Shown: positions 24,887 to 34,117 of the stretch, piece after piece | How the letters are laid out: each line of letters starts with the position of its first letter | Position numbering within the stretch: the first letter of the stretch is position 1 | Origin: [Clostridium] leptum DSM 753 | Lineage (GTDB): Bacteria > Bacillota > Clostridia > Oscillospirales > Acutalibacteraceae | Reading direction: 5' to 3' | Length of the DNA stretch: 64,000 bases | Assembly (NCBI GenBank): GCA_000154345.1 | Contig: DS480349.1 | Span: 500,970 to 564,969, forward strand | Notes under the pieces: model-generated | What the model was told of the DNA's origin: nothing | Databases searched by the model: none | What the model saw: only the letters and a program-made list of their open reading frames with translations | Position numbers and translations under genes: made by a program

Positions 24887-26966
24887 CCTGGTCTTCCACC
24901 CGTTCATAGCCGCATCCTTCTGTGACGCAGTAGATCTTGGGCTTTTTCCCCTTCTTTTTCAAAAGGGTCTTGCCGCACTTGGGACACTTCTCCTGAATCG
25001 GCTCATCCCAGGATACAAAATCACATTCCGGATAATGGTCGCAGCCATAGAATACCCGGCCTTTTTTCGTTTTCTTCTCGATCACCCTGCCGCCGCACTT
25101 GGGACACTCGGCGCCGGTTTCTTTCACAAACTTTTTAATGTTTTTGCACTCAGGATATCCTGGGCAGGCGATAAACTTGCCATACCGGCCCACCTTAACC
25201 ACCATCTGACGGCCGCATTTTTCGCAGATCAGATCGGTTTTATCCTCCTCCAAGGTGATCTTGACATCCTTCATCTCTTCCTTGGCCTTTTGGAGAGTCT
25301 TGTCAAAGTCTCCGTAAAACTCCTCCAGGGTGTCTACCCAATTTTCCTTGCCCGCCTCAATGCCATCCAAATCCTCTTCCATCTGTGCGGTAAATTTCAC
25401 ATTGACGATTTTCGGGAAACGCTCCTTCATCAGCTTAGTAGTAACCTCTCCCAGCTCCGTAGGCTTTAACGCCTTGCCATCCCGGACCACATACTCTCTG
25501 CCGGTGATGGTGGTGATCGTGGCCGCATAGGTGGACGGGCGGCCGATGCCGTATTCCTCCATCGCCTTGATCAAGGAGGCTTCTGTATAGCGGGGCGGCG
25601 GCTGGGTAAAGTGCTGGTTCGGGACAATCTCCTTCGCCCGGACGGTCATATCCTTTTCCAGGGGCGGTAAGGCTCCTTCGTCCTCCTGAGCCTCATCCCG
25701 GCCCTCCACGTAGAGAACGGTAAAGCCGTCGAAGGTCACGGTATAGCCGGAGGCCTTAAACACATACCCGTTCCCGGTGATATCCGCCTGGGTGGTGCTT
25801 TGCAGGCACTGGGCCATCTGGCAGGCCAGGAACCGCTCCCAGATCAGCTTATAAAGCTTATACTGGTCATTGGTCAGGCTGTCCTTCACCTGGTCCGGGG
25901 CCAGGCCGACCATGGTGGGACGAATCGCCTCATGTCCATCCTGAGCGTTTGCCCTGGACTTAAAATGCCGGGCCTCCTTAGGCAGATATTTCTCTCCCCA
26001 CCGGCTGCCGATATATTCCCGGGCATCCCGGATCGCATCCTCGGACAAGCGCAAAGAGTCGGTTCTCATATAGGTGATCAAGCCGGTGGCGCCCATGCCC
26101 TGTATATCGATACCCTCGTAAAGCTCCTGGGCCGCCTTCATGGTGCGGCGGGCCTGGAAGCCGAGCTTTCGGGAGGCCTCCTGCTGTAGGGTGGAGGTGA
26201 TAAAGGGCGGCGCCGGAGATTTTCTCCGGGTACCCTTTTTCAGCTTAGTGATCTGGAAATCGGCGTCTTTGACCGCTTCCAGGATTTTATCCGCCTCCTC
26301 CTTGGAGGAAAGCTTAATTTTTTCGGCTTCAGTACCGTAAAATACCGCCGGGAACTGCTTGCGGCTGCCCTTGGGAATAAACTTCGCGTCGATGGACCAG
26401 TATTCCTCCGGCTTAAAAGCGCGAATTTCCTCCTCCCGGTCCACCACCAGGCGCACCGCCACTGACTGCACCCGGCCCGCCGACAAGCCCCGGCGTATTT
26501 TTTGTGACAGGAACGGGCTCAGCTTATAGCCCACCAGCCGGTCTAAAATCCGGCGGGCCTGCTGGGCGTTGACCAGGTCGATATCGATGCCCCTGGGATG
26601 GGCCATCCCGTTGGTGACGCCGGTTTTCGTGATTTCGTTAAAGGTCACGCGGTTTTGATCCTCCGGGTCCAGCTTTAGCAGATAAGCCAAATGCCAGGAA
26701 ATGGCTTCTCCTTCCCGGTCAGGGTCCGTAGCCAGAAATACGGCTTCGCTTTTATCCGCCATTTTTTCCAGCTCTTCCACCAGCTTTTCTTTTCCCTTGA
26801 TGACAGTATATTTAGGCTGAAAATGCTTTTTCACATCCACACTGAGGCGGTTTTCCGGCAGATCTCGGACATGGCCCATGGATGCGATAACGTCATAGCC
26901 TTTTCCCAGATATTTTTGAATGGTTTTCGCCTTGGCCGGCGACTCCACAATTACTAATTTTGACAT
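24876..26966 (-). CDS. topA: DNA topoisomerase I
   Basis: 696 residues. The N-terminal Toprim domain (VIVESPAKAKTIQKYLG, with DPDREGE as DxDxxGE) is followed by the catalytic domain; the nucleophile is Tyr299 in ITYMRTDS. Three C-terminal C4 zinc ribbons are visible (CEKCG...CPGYPEC, CPKCGG...CDHYPEC, CPKCGK...C). It relaxes negative supercoils. It lies between dprA (22-nt gap) and trmFO (overlap). Confidence 0.98.
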   Translation of the reverse strand: MSKLVIVESPAKAKTIQKYLGKGYDVIASMGHVRDLPENRLSVDVKKHFQPKYTVIKGKEKLVEELEKMADKSEAVFLATDPDREGEAISWHLAYLLKLDPEDQNRVTFNEITKTGVTNGMAHPRGIDIDLVNAQQARRILDRLVGYKLSPFLSQKIRRGLSAGRVQSVAVRLVVDREEEIRAFKPEEYWSIDAKFIPKGSRKQFPAVFYGTEAEKIKLSSKEEADKILEAVKDADFQITKLKKGTRRKSPAPPFITSTLQQEASRKLGFQARRTMKAAQELYEGIDIQGMGATGLITYMRTDSLRLSEDAIRDAREYIGSRWGEKYLPKEARHFKSRANAQDGHEAIRPTMVGLAPDQVKDSLTNDQYKLYKLIWERFLACQMAQCLQSTTQADITGNGYVFKASGYTVTFDGFTVLYVEGRDEAQEDEGALPPLEKDMTVRAKEIVPNQHFTQPPPRYTEASLIKAMEEYGIGRPSTYAATITTITGREYVVRDGKALKPTELGEVTTKLMKERFPKIVNVKFTAQMEEDLDGIEAGKENWVDTLEEFYGDFDKTLQKAKEEMKDVKITLEEDKTDLICEKCGRQMVVKVGRYGKFIACPGYPECKNIKKFVKETGAECPKCGGRVIEKKTKKGRVFYGCDHYPECDFVSWDEPIQEKCPKCGKTLLKKKGKKPKIYCVTEGCGYERVEDQDEN

Positions 26967-26988
26967 TCAGCTACCACCTTATTATAAA

Positions 26989-28179
26989 TTACTGCTGAAA
27001 CGCGTAACGTCGTCCTGAATAGGATTGAATGATCCCGCTGAGCTCCAGCTCCGTCACCGCCTGTAACGCCTGTGCCGCGGATAATCCCGCTTCTTCCGCG
27101 AGGATATCCAAATAAGCAGGCTCCCAGCTCATGGCTTGATAAAGCTTTACCGCGCAGGCTGAAAGCTCCTCCTCCCGAATAGCGGGCGGCGCCTTCGGAA
27201 GCTCGGTTCTATGGTTTGGCGGCCGCAAAGGGTTTTGCCCCGAAGGAGAAACTCCCTCTATTTCTGTCGAGGCAATTTCATCTTTCTTAGCAGAACCGGA
27301 ATAAGCATAAGTATAGGCATATTCCTCCAAAATATCCTCCGGACAGGTCACCGGCTTCGCACCGTCCTTAATCAGCTGATTCGTGCCGAAGGAAGCTTCG
27401 CTCCGCACGCTGCCCGGTAAAGCGAAAACATCCCGGTTTTGCTCCAGCGCAAGCCCCGCGGTAATCAAAGCGCCGCTGTGCTTTGGAGCCTCGATCACCA
27501 GGACTCCCCGGGAAAGCCCTGAAATAATCCGGTTGCGGACGGGGAAATTGCCCCGATAGGGCTTCGTTGCCGGCGGATATTCGGAAAGAACCGCGCCTCC
27601 GTTTTCCAGAATGCGTTTTCGCATACCCGCAAAATTAGGCGGATAATCCACATCCGCGCCTCCGCCCAGAACCGCGATGGTTTTTCCCTTTGCCTGCAAG
27701 GCGCCTTCCAAAGCGGCTTGATCCGCGCCCAAAGCCCCGCCGCTGACGATCACGGTACCGGCTCCGGCCAGCCTGTAGCAAAGCTCGAAGGCGGATTTCA
27801 TGCCATCCTCGGTAGCGCTTCTGGTGCCTACCGCCGCCAGGCATAAGGCTTCTTCTAAATCCGGAAGCACGCCCTGACAGTAAAGAAGCGCCGGCGGATT
27901 GGGAATTTCCCACAAGCGGTTTGGATAAGCCTGGTCCCCAGGCGCGATCAGGTCGATTCCCTTTTCCCGGCAGGCCACCGATATTTTCTCTGCCTGTACT
28001 AAATCACGGGTACTCAGCGCTGAAAGCTCCCCGGCCGGCAGCCGGAAGGAGCGCCATTGGTCGTCCGGGGCTCGGAAAAATTCTTCCGGAGTCCTAAAGC
28101 GTTCTAAAATCCGTTTACAGGAACGGCTGCCCGGGGTAAGCCCCAAGGAAAGCCAGATCCAGAAAAGCTCCCGGTTCAT
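26989..28179 (-). CDS. dprA: DNA processing protein DprA
   Basis: 396 residues from the ATG at 28179, overlapping the preceding stop as ATGA, with GGAGG upstream. A SAM-like N-terminal region is followed by the extended Rossmann fold (AVGTRSATEDG, VSGGALGADQAA, VLGGGADVDYP, SGLSRGVLVIEA). A winged-helix DML1-like domain sits at the C-terminus. DprA loads RecA on incoming ssDNA during transformation; it is also found in many species with no known competence. Confidence 0.95.
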   Translation of the reverse strand: MNRELFWIWLSLGLTPGSRSCKRILERFRTPEEFFRAPDDQWRSFRLPAGELSALSTRDLVQAEKISVACREKGIDLIAPGDQAYPNRLWEIPNPPALLYCQGVLPDLEEALCLAAVGTRSATEDGMKSAFELCYRLAGAGTVIVSGGALGADQAALEGALQAKGKTIAVLGGGADVDYPPNFAGMRKRILENGGAVLSEYPPATKPYRGNFPVRNRIISGLSRGVLVIEAPKHSGALITAGLALEQNRDVFALPGSVRSEASFGTNQLIKDGAKPVTCPEDILEEYAYTYAYSGSAKKDEIASTEIEGVSPSGQNPLRPPNHRTELPKAPPAIREEELSACAVKLYQAMSWEPAYLDILAEEAGLSAAQALQAVTELELSGIIQSYSGRRYAFQQ

Positions 28180-28988
28180 AACGCCGCCTCCCCGGAGGCC
28201 CGCATCATTTCCCACATCAAAAGGCTGGCGGCTACGGAGGCGTTCAGGGACTCCGCCCGGCCCAGCATCGGAATGGTAACCCGGCGCTGGCAGGCCCGGA
28301 TGGTTTCCGGCTTTAAGCCGTTTCCCTCGTTGCCCACCAAAACAATGGACGGAGAAGAAAAAAGAACCTGAGTAATCGGCTCCGCTTCCCGGTCGGGCAC
28401 CGCGGCCATAGTGACAAATCCCTTTTGCTCCAGTGCGTTTACAGCCGGAGGCATGGTTTCAACCAGCGCCATCGGCAGTCGAAAAACCGCCCCCATGCTG
28501 CCCCGCAGAACCTTAGGGCTGTAAATGTCGCAGCAGCCTCTGGTCAGGATCACCCCGCCTATGCCCAGGGCTTCTGCGGTCCGCAGAACCGTTCCCAGAT
28601 TGGAAGGGTCCTGGATATCCTCCAGTCCTAATAGCTGACCGCTAGCATCCATTTTATCCAGACAATCCGTTTTGTCAAGCATAGCGCACACGCAAAAGAT
28701 CCCCTGCGGGGTTACGGTAGCAGATAAGCCGCCCGCCAGCTGCTGAGAAAGCAAAAAAGCTCTTTCCGCCTTTTCCCGCAGCAGCTCCACATCTTTGGGA
28801 TATCTCTCCAGGGCCTCCTCAGTATAAAACATCCGGAGGATCCTTACGCCGCTGTAAGCCGCATCCCGGCACAGCCGGACTCCCTCAGCCAAAAAAGCTT
28901 CCTCCTGGCGGCGGAATTTCGCGGATTTCAAAAGCCGCGCCGCGTGCTTGACCGCAGGATTCTCCTTGCTGGTGATGATCTCACTCAT
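28176..28988 (-). CDS. TrmH/SpoU-family RNA methyltransferase
   Basis: 270 residues from the ATG at 28988. An N-terminal substrate-binding domain (EAFLAEGVRLCRDA) precedes the knotted SPOUT domain with the three motifs: LEDIQDPSNLGTVLRTAEA, LVGNEGNGLKPETI and IPMLGRAESLNASVAASLLM (each a separate stretch). It is an RlmB/YsgA-type 2'-O-ribose methyltransferase; the target nucleotide cannot be told. It heads the leftward 15-gene block. Confidence 0.92.
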   Translation of the reverse strand: MSEIITSKENPAVKHAARLLKSAKFRRQEEAFLAEGVRLCRDAAYSGVRILRMFYTEEALERYPKDVELLREKAERAFLLSQQLAGGLSATVTPQGIFCVCAMLDKTDCLDKMDASGQLLGLEDIQDPSNLGTVLRTAEALGIGGVILTRGCCDIYSPKVLRGSMGAVFRLPMALVETMPPAVNALEQKGFVTMAAVPDREAEPITQVLFSSPSIVLVGNEGNGLKPETIRACQRRVTIPMLGRAESLNASVAASLLMWEMMRASGEAAL

Positions 28989-29007
28989 AGCTTCCCTCAC
29001 AAGTACC

Positions 29008-29053
29008 CTTTTGGAATAGAAACCCAATTAACCAGGCGTTTTTATTCCAAAAG
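29008..29053. repeat. 11-bp inverted repeat upstream of the trmH-family gene
   Basis: CTTTTGGAATA (29008-29018) and TATTCCAAAAG (29043-29053) are perfect complements with a 24-nt gap. It lies between the rplT terminator and the ribosome site of the methyltransferase gene. It could be an operator or a leader stem. Confidence 0.6.
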
Positions 29054-29069
29054 AGTATTTTCCATGATA

Positions 29070-29100
29070 CAAAAGGAGCGCCCGGAACATATCCGGGCGC
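29070..29100 (-). terminator. Terminator after rplT
   Basis: Minus strand: GCGCCCGGA with TCCGGGCGC, 5-nt loop, then TCCTTTTGT. It lies just past the rplT stop. Confidence 0.8.
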
Positions 29101-29113
29101 AATCCAAGCTTTT

Positions 29114-29467
29114 TTATAGAGCAGCCTTTGCCTTTTCCACCAGGCTGGTAAAAGCCGCCGGATCTGCGATTGCGATCTCAGAGAGCATCTTACGGTTCAG
29201 CTCGATGTTGGCTTTCTTCAGGCCGTTCATAAAGGTGGAATAATTCACGCCGTTGGCCTTGCAGGCGGCGGAAATACGGGTAATCCACAGACGGCGGAAA
29301 TCGCGCTTTCTCTGCTTACGGCCGATATAAGCGTAATTGCCGGACTTCATAACGGCCTGTTTGGCCATCTTAAAATGACGGCTCTTGGAACCCCAGTAGC
29401 CCTTGGCCAGCTTTAAAATCTTCTTTCTTCTTTTGCGTGTTGCTAACGCACCCTTTACACGTGCCAT
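29114..29467 (-). CDS. rplT: 50S ribosomal protein L20
   Basis: 117 residues: MARVKGALATRKRRKKILK start, AKGYWGSKSR, YAYIGRKQRKRDFRRLWI as the conserved core (given in pieces). L20 binds 23S rRNA early and, in Bacillus, represses its own operon through the leader. Last gene of infC-rpmI-rplT. Confidence 0.98.
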   Translation of the reverse strand: MARVKGALATRKRRKKILKLAKGYWGSKSRHFKMAKQAVMKSGNYAYIGRKQRKRDFRRLWITRISAACKANGVNYSTFMNGLKKANIELNRKMLSEIAIADPAAFTSLVEKAKAAL

Positions 29468-29519
29468 TCTATCTTACCTCCAAATAATGGTTATTTTTCG
29501 TTCCGTAAACAGACTTTCC

Positions 29520-29717
29520 TTATTTATAAGGAACCAGACGCTTCACCTGAGCCACATTGGTCTTGTCGGCTACGGTTGTCTTTCTCAGGCCTCTTTTGCG
29601 CTTGGTGGTCTTTTTATTCAGAATGTGGGACTTGTTAGCGTGGGCGCGGATTACTTTTCCGTTTTTAGAAAGCTTGAAGCGCTTCTTTGCGCCGCTGTGA
29701 GTTTTAATCTTAGGCAT
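29520..29717 (-). CDS. rpmI: 50S ribosomal protein L35
   Basis: 65 residues, very basic: PKIKTHSGAKKRFKLSKNGK and AHKSHIL-like AHANKSHILNKKT. Normal length. Sits between infC and rplT. Confidence 0.97.
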   Translation of the reverse strand: MPKIKTHSGAKKRFKLSKNGKVIRAHANKSHILNKKTTKRKRGLRKTTVADKTNVAQVKRLVPYK

Positions 29718-29742
29718 GGTATTTGCTCCTCCTTAAATCATG

Positions 29743-30261
29743 TTACTTCTTCGGTTTTGGTGCAAGGAACATCAACATATTGCGTCCTTCCAGTTTGGCG
29801 GGTTTTTCAATGTTTGCGAATTCAGCGCAGGAATCCGCAAACTTCCGCATGATCTCATAGCCAAGCTCCGGATGGCCCATCTCACGGCCGCGAAAACGAA
29901 TGGATACCTTTACCTTATCCCCTTCGCTTATAAACCGCTTGGCGTGTCCCAGCTTGGTATTAAAATCATGGGTATCGATATTGAGGGAAAGCCTGATTTC
30001 CTTAATATCGACAATATGCTGATTCTTTCTGGCTTCCTTTTCCCGCTTGGCCTGTTCAAAGCGGTATTTCCCGTAGTCCATGATTTTGCAGACCGGCGGT
30101 TTCGCCATAGGGGAAATCTTAACCAGGTCAAGATTTTTTTCAGCCGCTTTATCAAGAGCCTCGCTGGCTGACATAATGCCCAACTGAGAACCGTCCGTGT
30201 CGATAATACGAAGTTCCTTATCCCGGATCTCGTCGTTGATCTGTAGTTCCTTGCTGCTGAT
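29743..30261 (-). CDS. infC: Translation initiation factor IF-3 with ATC start codon
   Basis: 172 residues if started at the ATC (30259-30261). GGAGGT lies 8 nt upstream and the next residues (SSKELQINDEIR) match the normal IF-3 N-terminus; no ATG, GTG or TTG fits in frame. infC is well known for rare AUU/AUC/AUA starts that let IF-3 repress its own synthesis. The N- and C-domains (KPPVCKIMDYGKYRFE, RGREMGHPELG) are complete. An attenuator leader precedes it. Confidence 0.95.
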   Translation of the reverse strand: MSSKELQINDEIRDKELRIIDTDGSQLGIMSASEALDKAAEKNLDLVKISPMAKPPVCKIMDYGKYRFEQAKREKEARKNQHIVDIKEIRLSLNIDTHDFNTKLGHAKRFISEGDKVKVSIRFRGREMGHPELGYEIMRKFADSCAEFANIEKPAKLEGRNMLMFLAPKPKK

Positions 30262-30440
30262 GGTTACGCACCTCCAAAATAACAAATAGTTGTGAAAAAT
30301 ACAAAGCGCGGACAGAATGCTCCGTCCGCGCACAATACACCTAAAAACTCTCATGAAAGAAAGTATCTTTCCTGTATTGACCCATGCCGGACGAAACCCC
30401 ACAGGTGAGAACACACTGCTCTGCTTTGTTGTACCTTATT
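30262..30440 (-). promoter_or_regulatory. infC-rpmI-rplT leader with attenuator (L20-leader-like)
   Basis: Minus strand: terminator hairpin GCGCGGAC/GTCCGCGC (arms 30324-30331 and 30306-30313) followed by TTTGTATTTTT. Upstream, CGTCCG (30388-30393) could pair with the terminator's CGGACG, forming an antiterminator. A separate 7-bp stem (CAATACA/TGTATTG, 30373-30379 with 30333-30339) lies in between. This matches the logic of the Bacillus L20 leader; identity with that Rfam family is inferred. Confidence 0.65.
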
Positions 30441-30469
30441 ACTTTATCAGACACTTTACGATTTGTCAA
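30441..30469 (-). promoter_or_regulatory. SigA promoter for infC operon
   Basis: Minus strand: TTGACA (30464-30469), 17 nt, TAAAGT (30441-30446). The leader to the ATC start is about 170 nt. The rest of the gap up to addA (30470-30577) holds only a loose dyad around GTGCTGA/TCAGCAC. Confidence 0.75.
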
Positions 30470-30577
30470 GATAAAATTTAAGAAAAGCTGTTGAATCATC
30501 CTCGAACGCAGAGGCGCGTGCTGACAGCGTTCCTATGAGCCCGCCTGGCTGTTCGGCTGTTCAGCACCGGCGCTTTT

Positions 30578-33500
30578 CTAATTTATCCGCACCGCTTCCC
30601 CCAGGGAGAAGGAATAAAGGTACTGCTCCGTTACCTTAAGTCCGGTGGTTTGCTCCAATGCCAGAGCGTAAAGGGAAAGCTGCCGGCAGTAACGGTTTTT
30701 AAGTTCCTGTTCTTCCTTCACATAATCGGTTTTATAGTCCACCAGAATCAAGCCGCCGTTTTCCTCAAACACACAGTCCACCGCTCCCTGGAGCACCACC
30801 GGTTCCCGGCCGTTTTGCCCTGTCAGGCCTGGATTGACTTCGCTGGCCGCAAGCTCCACGGTAAAACGGATTTCCCGCCGGAGGTTCTCAGACTGCTCCA
30901 TCCGCCGGTAAAGCCCGCTTTGAAAAAAGCGCTCAATTTTTTTCAGGCTGACCGCTTCCGCCTGTTCCTGCGTCAAAAAGCCTTTTTCCAAAAGAAAGCG
31001 GAGCTGTTTCTCCGGATCCTGCTTCGCCAATCGGTAATCCGCGAACTGCATATATAAGTGCAGCGCTGTGCCCCGCTCCGCCGGGGTCATGGTCTGACCG
31101 GTCAGGAACGCCGGGCGGGACATTGCGGCATATTCCTTTGCGTTTTCCTTTCCCGCAAGCTCGGAGGCCGCCACCTTAGCCGGGACGGATTTCAGCGCTT
31201 CTCCGGGATAAACGAAGGAAAAACGCTTTTGCAGGAGCGCTGTCAGTTCGGGATCAGCCTGTATCTGACGGCGTTTTTCCGTCTCGCCGCTTACCGTTTC
31301 CTGCTGTTCCCGCACGGGATTCAAAAGGATTTTCCAATTTTCTCCCTCAGTCAGCATGACGCCGGGAAGCACCCCCGCTTTTTCCCGCAGCCCGCCGCCG
31401 CTGGGATGCCTTAAGGCGCAGGAAAGAATCCAGTCGGAAAAGGACCCGGCGCTCCGCACTACATAGGGGGAGATAGCCTTGCTGTCCGTCAGCTGAGCGC
31501 CTAATTTTCCCAGGGTTTTTACCGGATCGTCCAGGGAGGTCAGCATCACCAGCTTTTCCTTGGCCCTGGTCATGGCCACGTACAGCACTCGGAGTTCCTC
31601 GCTCATCCCGCCCCGCTCGATCTCCAGAGACACCGCTTCTCTGGGCATGGTGTCGTATTGAACCGTCATAGTTTCATCCCGCAGCTTCATTCCCAGGCCC
31701 AGAGCCGGATGCAGGAGGATGTCCTCCCTGCGCTTATTAAACTGACGGGCAGTATTGGCTAAAATGCAAATTGGGAACTCCAGTCCCTTGGATTTATGAA
31801 TACTCATCACCCGAACCACGTTGGCGCTCTCAGAAAGAGCCGCCGCGGGAGCCAGGTCGGAGTCCTGCTCCTGAAGTCTGTCGATAAAACGGATAAAGCC
31901 GGAAAGCCCCTGGTATCCAGAGCCCTCATAGTCACGGGCGTATTTCATCAGCAGCCGGAGATTGTTCAGCCGTAAATCTCCCTGGCGCATGGCCTGGGCA
32001 ACCGCCGGATATCCGGTAGCCTCGTAAAGCCGCTGAATCAGCCGGTCCGCCGGCAGAGTAGCCGCCAGCCTACGAAAAGCCTCCGTATGCTCTAAAAACC
32101 TGTGGCACCTGGCGCCCAAGACGTCAGGACGCTCCGCAGCGTCCTTTAATGCAAAATAAAAAGCGTCTCCCTTGCGGGCCATTCGGATTTGAGCCAGGTC
32201 ATCCGGCGTAAAGCCCCAGATCGGGCTGATCAGAACGGAAAGCAGCGGGATATCCTGCACCGGGTTGTCAAGCACCCGCAGATAGGACAGGGCCACGGAT
32301 ACCTCCGGCGTGCCGAAAAACGTGCCCGCCGTATCCGACCAGGCGGGAATTCCCATTTCCCGCAGCTTCGCGGCGTAAACGCCGCCGTGAGCGTTTGCGT
32401 TGCGGATCAGCACACAGAAATCCCGGTAAGCCGCGGGGCGCTGTTTTCCGCCGTCCTGCACAAGTTCCCCATTGCGCACCATGGAAGCGATCAGGCTGCC
32501 GATATATTCCGCCTCCAGGGTATCCATATCCGCCCCCTTGGGAAGGGTCAGGATATGAAGCTCCGTATCCGCCTCCTCCCGCTCCGGGTAAGAAGCGCCG
32601 GGCGTCAGTTCTTCCTCCCCGGTGTACTCCATCTCGCCCATTTCCACAGACATAAGCTGACGAAACACAAAATTCACCCCGTCGGTGACACCGTGCCGGC
32701 TGCGGAAGTTTCTATCCAAATTCACCTTGGCGGAATACTCATTTTTTTCGGGGTCATAGTCCGGATAACTGGCCTTTCGCCGTAAAAAGATCTCCGGCAT
32801 GGCCTGACGGAAACGGTAAATGCTCTGCTTTACGTCTCCCACCATAAAAAGGTTTTTCTCCTCCCGGCTGATCGCTCGGAAGATCATATCCTGGGCCTCA
32901 TTGGTATCCTGATACTCATCCACCATTACCTCGTCGAAGCTTTCCGCCAAAAGCCGGGCATCCTCGGTCCGCCGCCATCCTTCTTCCGTCTGCCGGACCA
33001 GAAGCCGCAGCGCCCAGTGCTCCAAATCCCCAAAATCCGCCAAACGCTTCTGCTGCTTTTTCTCGTCCAGCCTTCGGGAGAACCGCTTAACCGCGCCGAA
33101 TAATTCACTCACAACAGGCACCAGCCTGCGGATATCCTGCCGGCATTTTTCCTCATCCTCCTGAAATAAGGACGCCAGCTTTTTAAACACGCTTTTGACA
33201 GTATCCCGGCTGCCGGCGATCCGCAGCTTAAGGGGATCGTCGCGATAGCCTCTCAGTGCCTTCAGCTTAGCGAAGCCAAAAGCCCGAACCCCGGCAGCGA
33301 TGCGGTTCCAATCCTTGGATACGATTCTGTCCCGCAGCTCCTCCAGGGATGACAAATCCTCCAAAAAGGCCTCGCGATACGCCGCGGATATTTTTTCATC
33401 ATCCTCCATCACGGAAAGAGAATTTTGGGTCAGCGCCGCCATGTAGTCCACGGCGCTTTGGGCATAATCCAATATGATTTTTCCCCACTGGGTCTCGCCT

Positions 33501-34117
33501 GCCGGAAGATCCGCCCGGTACATGGCTTCCTTTTCGTCCAGCCACCGTTCCGGAAAAGGATGAGACCGGATAAAATCATATAAAGTTTCAACCGTTTCCA
33601 TCAGCCGGCGGTCATCCCGCCCAAAGCTGAAAGCGTCGGAAAGGCCTTGAAAGCTTCCGTCCTCCTTGGCGTACAGCTCCTCCATGACCTCATCCATCGC
33701 CTCCTGGCGGAGAAGGGTCATTTCAGCGGAATCGGAAATCCGGAAATCCGGAGAGATATCCAGCTTATAGAAATTTTCCCGCACCAGCTCATTGCAAAAG
33801 CTGTGAATCGTGCTGATATGGGCGCGGTTCAGCAGAATCTGCTGGCGCTGAAGCTGGGCGTTCGCCGGATCTGCCTGCAAAAGCTCTCCGATAGCCGCTG
33901 AAATCCTCTCTTTCATTTCCGCAGCGGCGGCATTGGTAAAGGTGACAATCAACAGCCGGTCGGCGTCGCAAGGCCTCTCAGGGTCGGTCAGCCGCTCGAT
34001 CACCCGTTGCACCAAAACCGCCGTTTTCCCGCTGCCCGCCGCCGCGGAAACCAGCAGGCTTCCATTTCTGGCGGAGATGGCCCACCGCTGGCTTTCAGTC
34101 CAATTTCGTTTGCTCAT
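30578..34117 (-). CDS. addA: AddA helicase/nuclease subunit
   Basis: 1179 residues. UvrD-like SF1A helicase: Walker A AAAGSGKTAVLVQR near residue 25, DEYQDTN (motif II), GDVKQSIYRFRQA (motif III), VMSIHKSKGLEFP (motif V) and VAMTRAKEKL (motif VI). The RecB-type nuclease at the C-terminus has ILVDYKTDYV. With AddB it resects double-strand breaks to a Chi-like signal and loads RecA. The start overlaps addB by 23 nt. Confidence 0.97.
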   Translation of the reverse strand: MSKRNWTESQRWAISARNGSLLVSAAAGSGKTAVLVQRVIERLTDPERPCDADRLLIVTFTNAAAAEMKERISAAIGELLQADPANAQLQRQQILLNRAHISTIHSFCNELVRENFYKLDISPDFRISDSAEMTLLRQEAMDEVMEELYAKEDGSFQGLSDAFSFGRDDRRLMETVETLYDFIRSHPFPERWLDEKEAMYRADLPAGETQWGKIILDYAQSAVDYMAALTQNSLSVMEDDEKISAAYREAFLEDLSSLEELRDRIVSKDWNRIAAGVRAFGFAKLKALRGYRDDPLKLRIAGSRDTVKSVFKKLASLFQEDEEKCRQDIRRLVPVVSELFGAVKRFSRRLDEKKQQKRLADFGDLEHWALRLLVRQTEEGWRRTEDARLLAESFDEVMVDEYQDTNEAQDMIFRAISREEKNLFMVGDVKQSIYRFRQAMPEIFLRRKASYPDYDPEKNEYSAKVNLDRNFRSRHGVTDGVNFVFRQLMSVEMGEMEYTGEEELTPGASYPEREEADTELHILTLPKGADMDTLEAEYIGSLIASMVRNGELVQDGGKQRPAAYRDFCVLIRNANAHGGVYAAKLREMGIPAWSDTAGTFFGTPEVSVALSYLRVLDNPVQDIPLLSVLISPIWGFTPDDLAQIRMARKGDAFYFALKDAAERPDVLGARCHRFLEHTEAFRRLAATLPADRLIQRLYEATGYPAVAQAMRQGDLRLNNLRLLMKYARDYEGSGYQGLSGFIRFIDRLQEQDSDLAPAAALSESANVVRVMSIHKSKGLEFPICILANTARQFNKRREDILLHPALGLGMKLRDETMTVQYDTMPREAVSLEIERGGMSEELRVLYVAMTRAKEKLVMLTSLDDPVKTLGKLGAQLTDSKAISPYVVRSAGSFSDWILSCALRHPSGGGLREKAGVLPGVMLTEGENWKILLNPVREQQETVSGETEKRRQIQADPELTALLQKRFSFVYPGEALKSVPAKVAASELAGKENAKEYAAMSRPAFLTGQTMTPAERGTALHLYMQFADYRLAKQDPEKQLRFLLEKGFLTQEQAEAVSLKKIERFFQSGLYRRMEQSENLRREIRFTVELAASEVNPGLTGQNGREPVVLQGAVDCVFEENGGLILVDYKTDYVKEEQELKNRYCRQLSLYALALEQTTGLKVTEQYLYSFSLGEAVRIN

